A DNA stretch of 64,000 nt, taken from Prorocentrum cordatum. Lineage: Eukaryota; Sar; Dinophyceae; Prorocentrales; Prorocentraceae. The stretch covers positions 184,643-248,642 of the forward strand of contig CAUYUJ010014339.1 of assembly GCA_963575745.1 (NCBI GenBank), written 5' to 3'. Of the stretch, positions 19,885 to 29,572 are shown piece after piece. A model generated the notes under the pieces. The model had not been told where the DNA came from and searched no databases. It was given only the letters and a program-made list of their open reading frames with translations. A program made the translations under genes and the position numbers. How positions within the stretch are numbered: the first letter of the stretch is position 1; every line of letters starts with the position of its first letter.

Positions 19885-21100
19885 GTTGGCGGAGCTCCCT
19901 ATGGGGCTACCAAACGTGTGAGGGGTTTGCCGAAATGGGTGCGGTGGCCGCATGCAAACGCTGGCATTTGGGCCTTCGGTGGGGCTCTCTGTCGGGCCAC
20001 GAAACGTGCGAGGGGTGTGCCAAAATGGGCGCGGTGGCCGCATGCGAACGTTGGCATTTGGGCCTTCCGTGGGGGCTCCTTATGGAGCCACGAAACGTGT
20101 GAGGGGTCTACCAAAATGAGCGCGGTGGCCGCATGCGAACGCTGGCATTTGGGCCTTTGGTGGGGCTCCCTGTGGAGCCACGAAGCGTGTGAGGGGTGCG
20201 CCATATGGGCGCAGTGGCCGCATGCGCACGCTGGCATTCGGGCCGTCGATGGGGCTCTCTGTGGGGCCACGAAGCGTGTGAGGGGTGTTCCCAAAATGGG
20301 TGCGGTGGCTGCATTTGTGCCTTCGGTGGAGCTCCGTATGGATCCACGAAGCGTGTGAGGGGTGTGCCAAAATGGGTGCGGTGGTCGCATGCGAACACTT
20401 GCATTTACGCCTTCGGTGGGGCTTCTTATGGAACCACGAAGCGTACGAGGGGTCTGCCGAAATGGGTGCGGTGGCCGCATGCGAACGCTGGCGTTTGACC
20501 CTTCGGTGGGGCTCCCTATGGAACCACGAAGCGTGCGACGGTTGTGCCAGAATGGTGCGGTGGCCGCATGCGAACGCTGGCGGTTGACCCTTCGGTGGGG
20601 CTCCCTATGGAACCACGAAGCGACTGAAAGGTGTGCCAAAATGGGTGCGGTGGCCGCATGCGAACACTGGCATTTGGGCCTTCGGTGGGGCTTCTTGTGG
20701 AGCCACGAAGCGTGTGAGCTGTGTGCCAGAATGGGTGAAGTGACCGCATGCGAACGCTGGCATTTGGGGTGTAACTGGGGCACCCTATGGAGCCACGAAA
20801 CGTGTGAGGGGTGTGCCAAAATGGATGCGATGGCCGCATGCGAACGCCGGCATTTGAGCCTTTTTTTGTGGGGGTTGCCATATGGAGCCACGAAGCGTAT
20901 GAAGTGTGTGCCAAAGTGGGTGCGGTGGCCACATGCGAACGCTGGCATTTGGGCCTTTGGTGGGGCTCCCTGTGGAGCCACGAAGCGTGTGAGGGGTCTG
21001 CCGAAACGGGTGCGGTGGCCGCGTGCGAACGCTGGCATTTGGGCTTTCGGTGGGGCTCCATATGGGGCCACGAAACGTGTGAGGGGTGTGCCAAAACATT
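19885..21100. repeat. 91-bp satellite, about 13 units
   Basis: Unit phrase GCGGTGGCCGCATGCGAACG, CTGGCATTTGGGCCTTCGG, TGGGGCTCCCTATGGAGCC, ACGAAGCGTGTGAGGGG, recurring near 19,939, 20,031, 20,122, 20,211, 20,302, 20,377, 20,467, 20,556, 20,647, 20,739, 20,828, 20,921 and 21,012. One unit is shortened (about 20,300) and one has an insertion (about 20,865). Frames of several hundred codons stay open on both strands, with the repeat peptide changing phase, which argues against a protein. Confidence 0.85.
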
Positions 21101-22017
21101 TGGCTGGTTCGGAAGGCAGAGGCAAGGATCGGAGGAGGAAGGGGGGCGAGGAGGAGTGGGGGAGAAGATACGCGGGGCGCTGTCTCTTCAAAACGAGGAC
21201 CCAACACCACAGGATGGTTGGGAAAAACAATTGCCTGATGTGCTTCACCGGGCCCTGTGAGAGACCGACGAGCCCGAGATTGTTACGGCAGGGCACCGAG
21301 AGATTACACATAGACGCATAAGGGACCCAGGTATGGCCGCAATGGGCGTCATACCGGCCACGAAAGAACGCATGAATGCCCCGCGAAGGCGGAGGAAACG
21401 TGTAAGCTTGGGCGAGCGGGGCACCGCCAGCCCTCGTCTCTCCATCCTGGCTCCGACCCGCCCCCCTTCCGTATCCTCATTCGCCCTCCAAACTCACAGG
21501 TGAAGAAGTGGTTTTGCTATGGTGGCGCTTGCGAAGGCTCAACGCATCCCGCGGGATTATGACTCGCGGCGGCGATAGCTGCGCCTCTCCTGATCAACAA
21601 AAAAGGGTCCCTAACCCTTTGGGGGGGGAATAAGTTAGGAGGGACAAAAACAGTAGGGATAGAGGGTCTCTTCTGCAGATGCATCGAACCAAATCGCCCA
21701 TTACCATTATCCCTAATGCAAAGACGGGGACCTCAGTGCGGCCACGCCTTCATCGCGTCAGTAAGGTTAGGGGTTCTTTGTATTATCTCTGGTTCTCTAA
21801 CAATGGCCTCCTGTGGGATAGCATGGCCAAGTGACGCGACAAAGGGCTCGTGCTCTCCTCTGCTCCCTCTCCCGCCCTGCTGGCGCCGCTCTTGGGACCC
21901 CTCCTGCGCCCGAGCTCCCCCTATGGGCCCCTCGCTCTCCCCGGGGGGCGCGTCGACCAAGATGCCGAAGATGCGAGGCGTAGCGGAGCGAGCCTTCGAA
22001 CAATGGTGTGGACACTA
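21101..22017. other. No gene recognised
   Basis: Unique-looking DNA after the satellite. Nothing with a recognisable domain or consistent coding bias. Confidence 0.4.
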
Positions 22018-22210
22018 GGAGGCCTACTGGATGGGGCCGGAGTCCATGGGGTCGGAGGCTCGCGACGCATCGCCAATGCATCGGCGACGTCGGCGGTGCA
22101 TCGGCGACGTCGGCGTGGAGAAAATCGGGCTCCACATCGAACCGCATCGCCGGTGCATCGGCGATGCGGCGCGATCCCCCGACCCCAGCTGCTACGACCC
22201 ATCTAGGAGG
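22018..22210. mobile_element. MITE-E copy
   Basis: GGCCTACTGGATGGGGCCGG to GACCCATCTAGGAGGCC with CATCGGCGACGTCGGCGTGG and GAGAAAATCGGGCTCC inside. Confidence 0.75.
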
Positions 22211-22543
22211 CCCAGAGGCACTGCATTTTCAATTAGACACATCTTCTTCCTGAGGTCTCGCGCCGAGCCGAATCTCGTCGTCTACATCCTTGGTGCGAAC
22301 TCCTATGGCATCGTGATCGGGTTCAATTTCCTTGGCGGCTGGGTGGACTCGGCCTGGTTCTTCTTTGGTTTCCACGTCGTCGTCGACTGGGTGCCATTTC
22401 GGTTCAAACCTCTTTTCTCCCCCTGCGCGGGCGCCTCTTTCGAAGTCGTGCGCAGCAGCGGTCTACAGCAAAAACAAAAAACTCCCACCTCTCCACCTCC
22501 CCCCACGTTCCCCCTCATTTCCCCGACCCCTTCCCTCGGGGAT

Positions 22544-22735
22544 CTACTGACGCGGGTCTATCCAGACCGGGCCGGTCAGGTTTTGCAGCCTCCTGCAAAA
22601 TCCTGCAGAGTCCTGCGACATGGTGCACCCAAACCCGGGTCAATGCAACCCTGGCCGTGCAGGATCCGGCAAGATCTGGCGCTCTGACTGATCCTCGTTT
22701 GCATGAACCCCTGTCTTTTGAACCCCGAGAATTCA
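22544..22735. repeat. Family Q dispersed repeat
   Basis: CTCGGGGATCTACTGACGCG to CCCCTGTCTTTTGAACCCCG; same blocks as 9,700-9,892. 22,211-22,543 holds unique DNA with no gene seen. Confidence 0.6.
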
Positions 22736-23409
22736 TCTGGAGCGACAATACTTGGGGGGGGGAATAAGGTGCCTTTTTCGAGCCCTCGAGGCCCCCTTCT
22801 GGACACGAAATGGCTCCTTCGGGGGCCTAAATGGCCCCTTTTCGGCAGCCCTCGCTCCCCCATGCATCACCCCCATGAATTACGCGTCCTCCGAGACCCA
22901 GACGATCAGCATCGCGCCGGGAAATCAGACCGAATCTTAGAGGGCAGCTCTTGGGAGGCCTGCCCGAGAACGGCTGAGAGCTACCACGCCCGAATACATG
23001 GCCAACGAACCGGATTGAAGCCAGATAGCGCCAGGGACCCAACCGAAAACACGGGGACTTTGCAAACTTACGCGGGCCTGAGCTGTATTCGGCCAGAACT
23101 TCGACCACGGAGGCACCAGCGCCGAGGCGACTCGAAACTTCAAATGCAAAGAACTGCCTCCTAACGGATCGGTGCGTCGGATCGGGCTGCATCGGCAGGT
23201 CAGGATGCACCACTGGAGCCATGCGAGCACCGGGCCGCCTCAGAGCTCCCGGACGGACATCGGTTGGCGGCGCGCAGAGGGGGGTCCGGGAGGGCTTCTT
23301 AGAAATGGGGCTGCTCCTGCGAAGGCGCTGGCCGTCCGCCAATAGGCAAGGCCCGCGCCTTCTAAGAAGCAAGGTGCTTCTACTACACCAAAGAAACCCC
23401 CGAATCAGT
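22736..23409. other. No gene recognised
   Basis: 22,745-22,865 resembles 63,130-63,215 (GGCCCCTTTTCGGCAGCCCT). 23,283-23,372 contains an inverted GGGCTTCTTAGAA / CCTTCTAAGAAGC pair. The rest is unassigned. Confidence 0.4.
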
Positions 23410-23530
23410 GGATGGTTTTCGCCAAGGCGATCGACCGGGAACCCGGGAGCCCGGGAACCCAGAACCTACCGAAATCGGCCCGGAACCAACAACCGGGAAC
23501 CCGGGAACCTGGAACCAGGAACCCGACCTG
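23410..23530. repeat. GGGAACCC-rich minisatellite
   Basis: GGGAACCCGGGA and GAACCNGGAACC phrases repeat imperfectly about ten times. Confidence 0.6.
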
Positions 23531-23825
23531 CTACCAACATCGGCGGGAAGCTTCCGCCAAATCTTTCCACTTCCGCTCCAGGCATCCCTCCCAGAGGAGA
23601 AAGAGCAAAGAGGACCGGAAGCATCGAGGGGGGAGGAAGCCACAGAGCCCCGCGAAGATCACCGAATCCGGAGCCCCCCCCGGATCGGCGGCCCTGACTG
23701 GCCGGAGACCATTCCAGTCTTTCAACTTCCGCTGTAGGACCGCTTCCGTGCAAGCACTGCTCGGGGAGCCACCCTCTGCGCGTGGCCGCATCGAGTCGGC
23801 TCGGGCTGGCCAGATCCAGTACCGT

Positions 23826-23910
23826 CCTCCTCCTCCTCCTCCTCCTCCTCCTCCTCCTCTCCTCCTCCTCCTCCTCCTCCTCCTCCTCCCTCCTCCTCCT
23901 CCCCCCCCTC

Positions 23911-23944
<34 letters not shown>

Positions 23945-23992
23945 TCCTCCTCCCCCCCCTCCTCTCCTCCTCCTCCTCCTCCTCCTCCTCGA
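23826..23992. repeat. (CTC)n tract
   Basis: CTC/TCC repeat of about 165 bp with short poly-C interruptions. Confidence 0.9.
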
Positions 23993-24193
23993 TCGGCTCG
24001 ACGTGGGCCCCGGGAAGGTGCAGCGGGCGGGGCCTCACGCGCTCCCCCCCCCCATCCCTGGTCGAAGGCGCGAGAACCTCTCGGAGCCCAATAACGGAGT
24101 GAGGACGTGGCCTCGCTGAGGGCCCCGCCCTTGCGCTAGGGATGATGCATGCGGGCGGCTTCTTTCGACTCATCTGTAGAGCAGACCTCAAAC

Positions 24194-24440
24194 GGGCCCT
24201 GGAAACGACAGGGCCGTTTTTTGTTACCCGTTCCGCTTTGCCGTTTCTGTTACCGGTTCCGACGCCGTCTTTTTTTTACCAGTTCCGTCGCCTTTTTGTC
24301 ACCGGTTCCGGCTCCGGTTCCAATCCTTGAGCCGTTTTTTGGCCGTTTCTGGTCGCCGTTTTTTTGCCGTTTCCATTTTCAAGGGACATTTTTTCGGAAA
24401 CGGTGAAAAAACGGCCCTGCCGTTTCCGGGGCCCACAAAG
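24194..24440. mobile_element. MITE-K copy (GGAAACGACAGGGCCG)
   Basis: TIR GGGCCCTGGAAACGACAGGG at left and CCCTGCCGTTTCCGGGGCCC at right. The interior is a run of CCGTTTNNGTTACCGGTTCC phrases. A second copy is at 32.94-33.19 kb (other orientation) and a third, truncated, at 34.23-34.46 kb. Confidence 0.75.
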
Positions 24441-24481
24441 GAGCAGACCCCCTATCCCTCATGTTTCTGACCCCCCTAACT

Positions 24482-24652
24482 TCGGCGGTGGACGAACCTC
24501 CCTTTCGTAAACCTCCCCTTCGTGAAAACGGCCTAGGACAGAAACCGACGGACCTGGACCCGCAAACATGACGGCCGCGACGCCCTCTCGCGAACCGAAA
24601 ACGGCCAATTCACTAATCGACGTGTCAAGGTGGGAGGTTTATCCACCCCCGA
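24482..24652. mobile_element. MITE-I copy
   Basis: TTCGGCGGTGGACGAACCTC at left and GAGGTTTATCCACCCCCGA at right, with CGGCCGCGACGCCCTCTCG inside. More diverged than the copies at 10.0 and 15.1 kb. Confidence 0.7.
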
Positions 24653-24786
24653 TAATGCATGTCGCCTCCCAACCAGTGCTGAGCTCGAGGGCCCGGGGGC
24701 CACGGTGGGCGCCTCGGGGGGGGGGGGAAGCGACCCCGCAGATCCACGGCCAGCTCCAGGGGAGGGGGGCCGAGAGTGGAAGGCAT

Positions 24787-24855
24787 CAAGAAACGCCACA
24801 CGCAGGCGCTTGTGGCGCTCCGCGCGGATGTCGTGGGTCCGCGCTGGACCCCCCG
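24787..24855. mobile_element. MITE-C fragment (one arm)
   Basis: CGCTTGTGGCGCTCCGCGCG and GGTCCGCGCTGGACCCCC, ending abruptly just before the next MITE-C copy. Confidence 0.6.
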
Positions 24856-24889
24856 GAGGGGAAGCGACCTCGCAGATAGTAGAAAGAAG

Positions 24890-25034
24890 AAACGCTACAC
24901 ACATGAACTTGTGGCGCTTCGCGCGGCTTTCTTGGGTCCGCGCTGGAACCCCCTCCCTGGCACGCGGAGCGGGCCAGGGGCGGCCCAGCGCAGATCCAAG
25001 GCGTCCGGGCGGAGCGCTCCAAGTTTATGCTTGT
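24890..25034. mobile_element. MITE-C copy
   Basis: CTTGTGGCGCTTCGCGCGGC at left, GGCGGAGCGCTCCAAGTTTA at right; outer ACACATGAA / TTTATGCTTGTGGCG. Confidence 0.7.
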
Positions 25035-25060
25035 GGCGTGTCTTCTTCGTCGATGCAGGG

Positions 25061-25194
25061 TTAAGTCGGGCGTGTCCCTCTACAGGGGGGGGGGGACGAT
25101 TCGTTCTACTATTTTTGAATAATAGGAGGGTATGTTTTGAGTATCTTTTATTCTTAGCCCAAAATCCCCCCGTAGGGGGACACGCCCGACGTAA
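25061..25194. mobile_element. MITE-A copy with perfect 8-bp duplication
   Basis: 134 bp from TTAAGTCGGGCGTGTCCCTC to GGGGGACACGCCCGACGTAA, flanked by ATGCAGGG at 25,053-25,060 and 25,195-25,202. It defines the family's exact ends. Confidence 0.9.
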
Positions 25195-25295
25195 ATGCAG
25201 GGGACGGGTCCGAGAGAACCAGGAGCCGGCGACCAGAGAACAGAGCGGGCCGTGGTAGGTCCAGGCGTGGAGGGAGGGATGGCGCAGAAATAGCT

Positions 25296-25457
25296 CATGA
25301 AGGGGCCAAGGGACACGCAAATCAATACACACAAATGACAGGATTCCCCGTATTTTCCAATAGTTTCTGGGTTTTTGTCTTCCCACCACTTCCCATAGTT
25401 CCCCATAGTTTCTAGGGAATTGACGATTCATTGTGTCTGTGTTTTTTTTCCATCATG
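25296..25457. mobile_element. MITE-G inserted at the end of the membrane-protein frame
   Basis: Ends CATGAAGGGG and CCATCATG, flanked by ATAGCT at 25,290-25,295 and 25,458-25,463. The terminal TCATGA of the element supplies the TGA stop that closes the long minus-strand reading frame. Confidence 0.85.
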
Positions 25458-26976
25458 ATAGCTGCTGCATCCCCGAGCGCGGCGGCAGGGTGGAGGGCCG
25501 ACAGCCAAGGGATACGTACAGCAGGCCCAGCACAACAAACGTACACAGCGAGGCGAACAGCATGTGTCCATACATCTGATCGCCGCTGTAGTACATCTGG
25601 AACTGCCAGGTGCCCCAGATCAGGTACCCCCACGCAACCATCATGACCATGAAGACCTTGAGGAAACGATGGCTGCGGCGAGCCCAGTGATCATCCTTCT
25701 TGATCGTGTACTCTTCCAACATTGGCAGACACAACCCCGCGACGAATGTAAGCACTGTCGACCAAACGAGCATGGCAGTCCGTTGCAAATGCGTGGTCTC
25801 TATTCCTTGCCGGGCAATCAGCTGTAGAAAAAGGTGCGCATGCGGATACTCTCCTGTTATAGCATGCTGCACAGCTTGCGTAACTAAGAAAGAAGAAACT
25901 AATCCTGCAATGTCCACCTCCATTTCGTCAACGGACCGCTGGAAAGCACAGTCACCTACCCTTTTCCATCTGAAAAATACCCAATTGAGCACATACATTG
26001 CGCTCAGAAAGCCCACGGTCATTATCACGAAACCGAGCGACGCTAACGACGACCACACAGACCACTCATCGCCAACGGCGGATTCCTGGACGTGGTTGGT
26101 CGCACCAATACCGGCGAAGGCGATATAATGGGCACCACAGACGGTGAACGTGGTCAGCTGCATGTGCTTGTCACGCCACAGCCACGCAACGGTGATAGCC
26201 ACTATATAAAGCATCATCACTTGCAATAAACAAGCTACTTGTTTTGCAAATGGAAACCATGATGCCACACCGAAAGTGATGAGAGTCTGGTTGAAGGCGC
26301 TAAACCACAGCACGGCCAAGAATATCGATACAAACGTATCAAGTAATTTCATCGTGAGTATACCGAGAAGCCCCTCGCTAAGAGCCATGGAGAGAACCAC
26401 TGGGATCATGATTGTCGTCGTCACAAGACCAATGGCAACCGAACTTGCACCACGGCCCGTAGGCCCATGGTCGTGCTCCCCCCCGTCGGCGCCGTGATGC
26501 TGGGCTGCACCATGACCGTGCGTCTCGTGGGAGCCGTGGTCGCCATGGTCATCGGGCACCTCGCTGGAATCGAGCTTTCCGTCGGAGTCGCCCTGCCCCC
26601 CGTCGGCGACGTGATGCCGGGCTGCACCATGACCGTGCGTCTCCTGGGAGCCGTGGTCGCCATGGCCATCGGGCACCTCGCTGGAATCGAGCTCTCCGTC
26701 GGAGTCGCCCTGCCCCCCGTCGGCGCCGTGATGCTGGGCTGCACCATGACCGTGCGTCTCCTGGGAGCCGTGGTCGCCATGGCCATCGGGCACCTCGCTG
26801 GAATCGAGCTCTCCGTCGGAGCGCTCGCCCTGGCCGCCGCCGTGTGAGCCAGGGCCGCCGCGCGAGCGAAGGTCGCCCTGCCCTGCCGAAGACCCGCCGT
26901 GCTCGCCCTGCGCGCCCCGGCGGCCCGCGTGCTCCTGGAGAGGGAGAGCTTCATAGACAGAAACCTTCGGAGGTCC
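25453..26976 (-). CDS. Multi-pass membrane protein, large exon; frame closed by a MITE
   Basis: The minus-strand frame is open from just after a TAA at 26,977 to a TGA at 25,453. The first part is Gly/His/Asp-rich and contains three 39-residue repeats (core THGHGAAQHHGADGG) before the membrane region. About nine hydrophobic segments follow, including VAIGLVTTTIMIPVVLSMAL, FVSIFLAVLWFSAF, QVMMLYIVAITVAW, FVIMTVGFLSAMYVLNWVFF, VLTFVAGLCLPML, KVFMVMMVAWGYLIWGTW and LFASLCTFVVLGLLYVSLG. There is no in-frame ATG near the 5' edge, so a first exon upstream is likely. The His-rich N-terminus could bind metal (inference); no named transporter family is recognised. The TGA lies inside an inserted MITE-G: without it the frame runs on past CAGCAGCTA for tens of codons, so the exon is either truncated or ends earlier at an unidentified donor. 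The likely continuation is the exon at 15.50-15.88 kb. Confidence 0.7.
   Translation of the reverse strand, partial: GPPKVSVYEALPLQEHAGRRGAQGEHGGSSAGQGDLRSRGGPGSHGGGQGERSDGELDSSEVPDGHGDHGSQETHGHGAAQHHGADGGQGDSDGELDSSEVPDGHGDHGSQETHGHGAARHHVADGGQGDSDGKLDSSEVPDDHGDHGSHETHGHGAAQHHGADGGEHDHGPTGRGASSVAIGLVTTTIMIPVVLSMALSEGLLGILTMKLLDTFVSIFLAVLWFSAFNQTLITFGVASWFPFAKQVACLLQVMMLYIVAITVAWLWRDKHMQLTTFTVCGAHYIAFAGIGATNHVQESAVGDEWSVWSSLASLGFVIMTVGFLSAMYVLNWVFFRWKRVGDCAFQRSVDEMEVDIAGLVSSFLVTQAVQHAITGEYPHAHLFLQLIARQGIETTHLQRTAMLVWSTVLTFVAGLCLPMLEEYTIKKDDHWARRSHRFLKVFMVMMVAWGYLIWGTWQFQMYYSGDQMYGHMLFASLCTFVVLGLLYVSLGCRPSTLPPRSGMQQLS
26491..26841. repeat. 117-bp in-frame tandem repeat, three units
   Basis: Three units of 117 bp (39 codons) within the membrane-protein exon. 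The unit phrase GTGATGCTGGGCTGCACCAT recurs at about 26,492, 26,609 and 26,726. Units differ by few substitutions and keep the frame, so the expansion is recent or selected. Confidence 0.85.
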
Positions 26977-27094
26977 TTACAGGCCTGGGGCACATCTATA
27001 TCCATCTGATTGGTATCGCCTTCTCTGGATGCCGATCTTGCAGGTTCCCTCACTTTCCGAGGACGCACCTCTGAGATTGGCATCGCGCTTGGGT

Positions 27095-27293
27095 CGGGAG
27101 CGGCCAAGAGGGGGGTGTCCAAGAGGGGGGGGGTGCAAATCATGGCCGGCGGCGGCATGTGCGCGGCCCAGCGGGGGGGCCAGGGACGTAATGAAATAAG
27201 AAGAGGCGCCATGAAATCTGGGGAAACATCATGACCCCCGCAATGATATCCACCCCCCCCCTTAGCCATCACCCCCCTTCTTTTCCGCCCCCG
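27095..27293. mobile_element. MITE-L copy (CGGGAGCGGCCAAGAGGGGG)
   Basis: CGGGAGCGGCCAAGAGGGGG at left, CCCCCCTTCTTTTCCGCCCC with CG at right. The interior has GCAAATCATGNCCGGCGGCA and a CATGATATCC palindromic region. The flanks CTTGGGT / ATTGGGCT may be a worn target duplication. Confidence 0.75.
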
Positions 27294-27324
27294 ATTGGGC
27301 TTGTCGATCGTCTGGGATAAGGAT

Positions 27325-27415
27325 AAGCCCGAGGCAGGCGCCGCCTAATTAGGGGCTCCAGCGCCGCTCCGAGAAGTATCCGCGCGTACCTCCTAAAACT
27401 TCTGCTAATGCCGTC
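27325..27415. mobile_element. MITE-C remnant
   Basis: GGCGCCGCC...GGGGCTCCAGCGCCGCTCC, then ATCCGCGCGTACCTCC; strongly diverged. Confidence 0.4.
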
Positions 27416-27894
27416 TGTTCTCCGGTCTGAGACCCCCGACGTCGCGTTTTTTCCCCAAAACGACTCCCAGAAATCTAGATCAATTCTCCAGGACCGGCTT
27501 TTCATCCCGCGAGTGGTGTTGGTAAGGTCCCAAGGCTCGGCGAGGGCCCCCAAGAGACCCGTGAAATCCGACGTTGACGTTGCTTTAAAATACAACATCG
27601 TGGGAAATCACGGCATGAACCCTACACAATGTTTTTCTAAACATGTTTTCCGAGCCAGATCAATCCGTGATGACCCCAAGGCTATAGAGCAAGCGAGAAA
27701 GCGCGGTGTGAAAACATTGCAAAGCTGGATCTCCAGACATCAGTCCCAGAGATCCGACGTTTTGATTTTTCAAATAGTGGCCCCTGGAAGTCCCGAACCT
27801 TTCCCCGGCGCCAGCGTTTCAACCCGAGTCGCTTGTGGACGGTCCCGGGGCCCGGGGAGAGGCCGAAAAGGGGGACAAACCTCCACCTGTCTGA
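27416..27894. other. No gene recognised
   Basis: AT-richer unique DNA. A plus-strand frame is open for most of it but shows no domain or coding bias. Confidence 0.35.
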
Positions 27895-28016
27895 CTGCTC
27901 CGTGCCCTTGGGAGGTCTGCAGAGCGCGCCAGGGGCGGCGCTGGAGGCGCCGCCGGGGGGCCCAGGCGCGGATCCAAGAGACCCGCGCGGAGCGCCAAAA
28001 GTTTATGTTTGTGTGG
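27895..28016. mobile_element. MITE-C fragment (centre plus right arm)
   Basis: GAGCGCGCCAGGGGCGGCGC and GGATCCAAGAGACCCGCGCG, with AGTTTATGTTTGTG at the outer end. Confidence 0.65.
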
Positions 28017-28060
28017 TCTTTTCTTCTTCGATGTTTCTCCACGACGCGAGGGGGTCTCTT

Positions 28061-28203
28061 CGGGCCGAACGAAAGGGGGGATAGGGAAAGGGGGGGGTAC
28101 GAAATCTGCTGCACGCAGTTGGCTTCGGCCCCGCCGCCGGGCCCACTCCTCGATACATGGGCGCCTCCCGGCGCCATGAAAACCAGCTACGTGAGCTGAT
28201 TCT
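28061..28203. mobile_element. MITE-M copy
   Basis: CGGGCCGAACGAAAGGGGGG to CAGCTACGTGAGCTGATTCT; inverted relative to 29.9 and 52.7 kb. The right end has the CAGCTNNGTGAGCT palindrome. Confidence 0.65.
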
Positions 28204-28209
28204 CACCCC

Positions 28210-28467
28210 CCCCTTTGCTCGGGGATCTTCTGACCCGGGTCAATCCAGACCTGGGTCAGCAGGAAACCAAAAACTGCAATGCAACAACAAAAAACTGCAA
28301 CGCAGGTCATCGCAAACCCGGGTCAGCCAATATGTGCGGCCGCCTCGCGGCCACGAGCGGCTCGCTAACCTGGGTCAGCCAGAGGGGGTCTTCGCAGGAT
28401 CCTGCAGGATCTGGTGCCCTGGCTGACCCCCGTTTGCATTGACCCCCGTCTCTTAGGCCCCGATTTG
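28210..28467. repeat. Family Q dispersed repeat, expanded copy
   Basis: Contains extra AACTGCAATGCAACAACAAA-like units absent from the other copies, then the shared CGCAGGATCCTGCAGGATCT and GACCCCCGTCTCTTAGGCCC. Confidence 0.55.
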
Positions 28468-28496
28468 CTATCCCCCCCCTTCGCCCGGCCCGATCT

Positions 28497-28640
28497 CTGG
28501 AGGGCTCCGCGTGCGCCAGCGCCCCCAGCCCCGCAAGGGCCACGCCCCCGCCGGGGCCGCCTGCCGTGACAGCGCCCGTTTCCTCGCGCGCGCCGGCGGC
28601 GGCAGCCCTCCAGCGCCCCCTCGCGCCCGCCTGCAGGGGA
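28497..28640 (-). CDS. Possible small exon, Ala/Gly-rich
   Basis: After a CCCCTGCAG acceptor-like site on the minus strand, one frame has G or C at nearly every third position and encodes AGARGRWRAAAAGAREETGA, continuing VTAGGPGGGVALAGLGALAH. No domain is recognised and no clear GT donor is seen. It is bracketed by a (CTC)n tract and a family Q repeat. It may be a composition effect; treat as a weak candidate. Confidence 0.25.
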
Positions 28641-28644
28641 GCGA

Positions 28645-28806
28645 TCCTCCTCCTCCTCCTCCTCTCCTCCTCCTCCTCCTCCTCCCTCTCCTCTCCTCCC
28701 CTCCTCCTCCACCTCATCCTCCTCCTCCTCCTCCTCCTCCTCCTCCGCCTCCTCCTCCTCCTCCTCCTCCTCCTCCTCCTCCTCCTCCTCCTCCTCCTCC
28801 TCCTCC
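28645..28806. repeat. (CTC)n tract
   Basis: About 160 bp of CTC repeat with a CACCTCATC and a CCGCCTCC interruption. Confidence 0.9.
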
Positions 28807-29067
28807 TACCCCCGCCGGCCCGCCTGCAAACCTCCAGCGCTCCATCTGAGCGACGATCTAAAAAATGGGTGTTGCGCGGGATGACGCAGAGCAGCAGTCT
28901 TACGCGGTGGCCTACGCGGGCCGCCCGCGCGGCACGCCACATTTGAAGCAAGGACGCTCACGCGCGACCTTACGCGGGCAGCTTACGCGCCAATGTCGGC
29001 GCAGGCGACCCCGTTTTCTTGCGTCACTCGTATGGCGGACTCTGGAAACTAGGAACCCAACAATAAT

Positions 29068-29231
29068 TAAGGGCTCCCAACTTCGCGCTTCGCGCTGCGC
29101 GAAGCGCGAAGTGCGAATAACTTCGCCCTCTGGCGCCGCCTCCCAGGGGAGAAGAGGAGGACGAGGAGGAATCGGAGCCGAACCGCGAAGCGCGAAGCGC
29201 GAATAACTTCGCGCCCTCGAGGGCGCCCTTG
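29068..29231. mobile_element. MITE-D copy, best preserved
   Basis: AAGGGCTCCCAACTTCGCGC at left and GCGCCCTCGAGGGCGCCCTT at right. Possible ATAAT duplication outside (CAATAATT / GATAATG). Confidence 0.8.
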
Positions 29232-29423
29232 ATAATGTTGTCATCTCTTTGGGGGGCGCACTTTTTCACTCCCACCGCCTGCCGCCGCCGGCATCCGCTG
29301 GCTTCCGCCGGCGGAGGCGGCCCCGTTCGCCTTCCGCCGACCGTCTGCCGCCCCTCCGCCGAGGAAGAAAAACGACGACTCCTTCGATCCTCGAGGGCGA
29401 GGCCCTCTTTGGCACGCCCAATC

Positions 29424-29572
29424 CCTGACCTTCCAGAGAGCTATTTTTTAGCACTGGATACCCAAAAACCTAAAAAGCCGAGCGAAACAGCCTAAAACCA
29501 AGACGTATAATAGCTTTGGGATAGGTTTTTAAGTCGGGTGCTATTTTTTAGCCCTCCTGGAAGGTCAGGGAT
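29424..29572. mobile_element. MITE-T copy (CCCTGACCTTCCAG)
   Basis: CCCTGACCTTCCAGAGAGCT at left and AGCCCTCCTGGAAGGTCAGG at right, with a second inverted layer GCTATTTTTTAGCAC / GGTGCTATTTTTTAGC. A related 277-bp copy is at 52.07-52.34 kb. Confidence 0.8.

Noticed and set aside
19899-21311. Minus-strand open frame of 470 codons
   Set aside because: It lies on the 91-bp satellite, whose peptide repeat changes reading phase from unit to unit and is equally open on the other strand.
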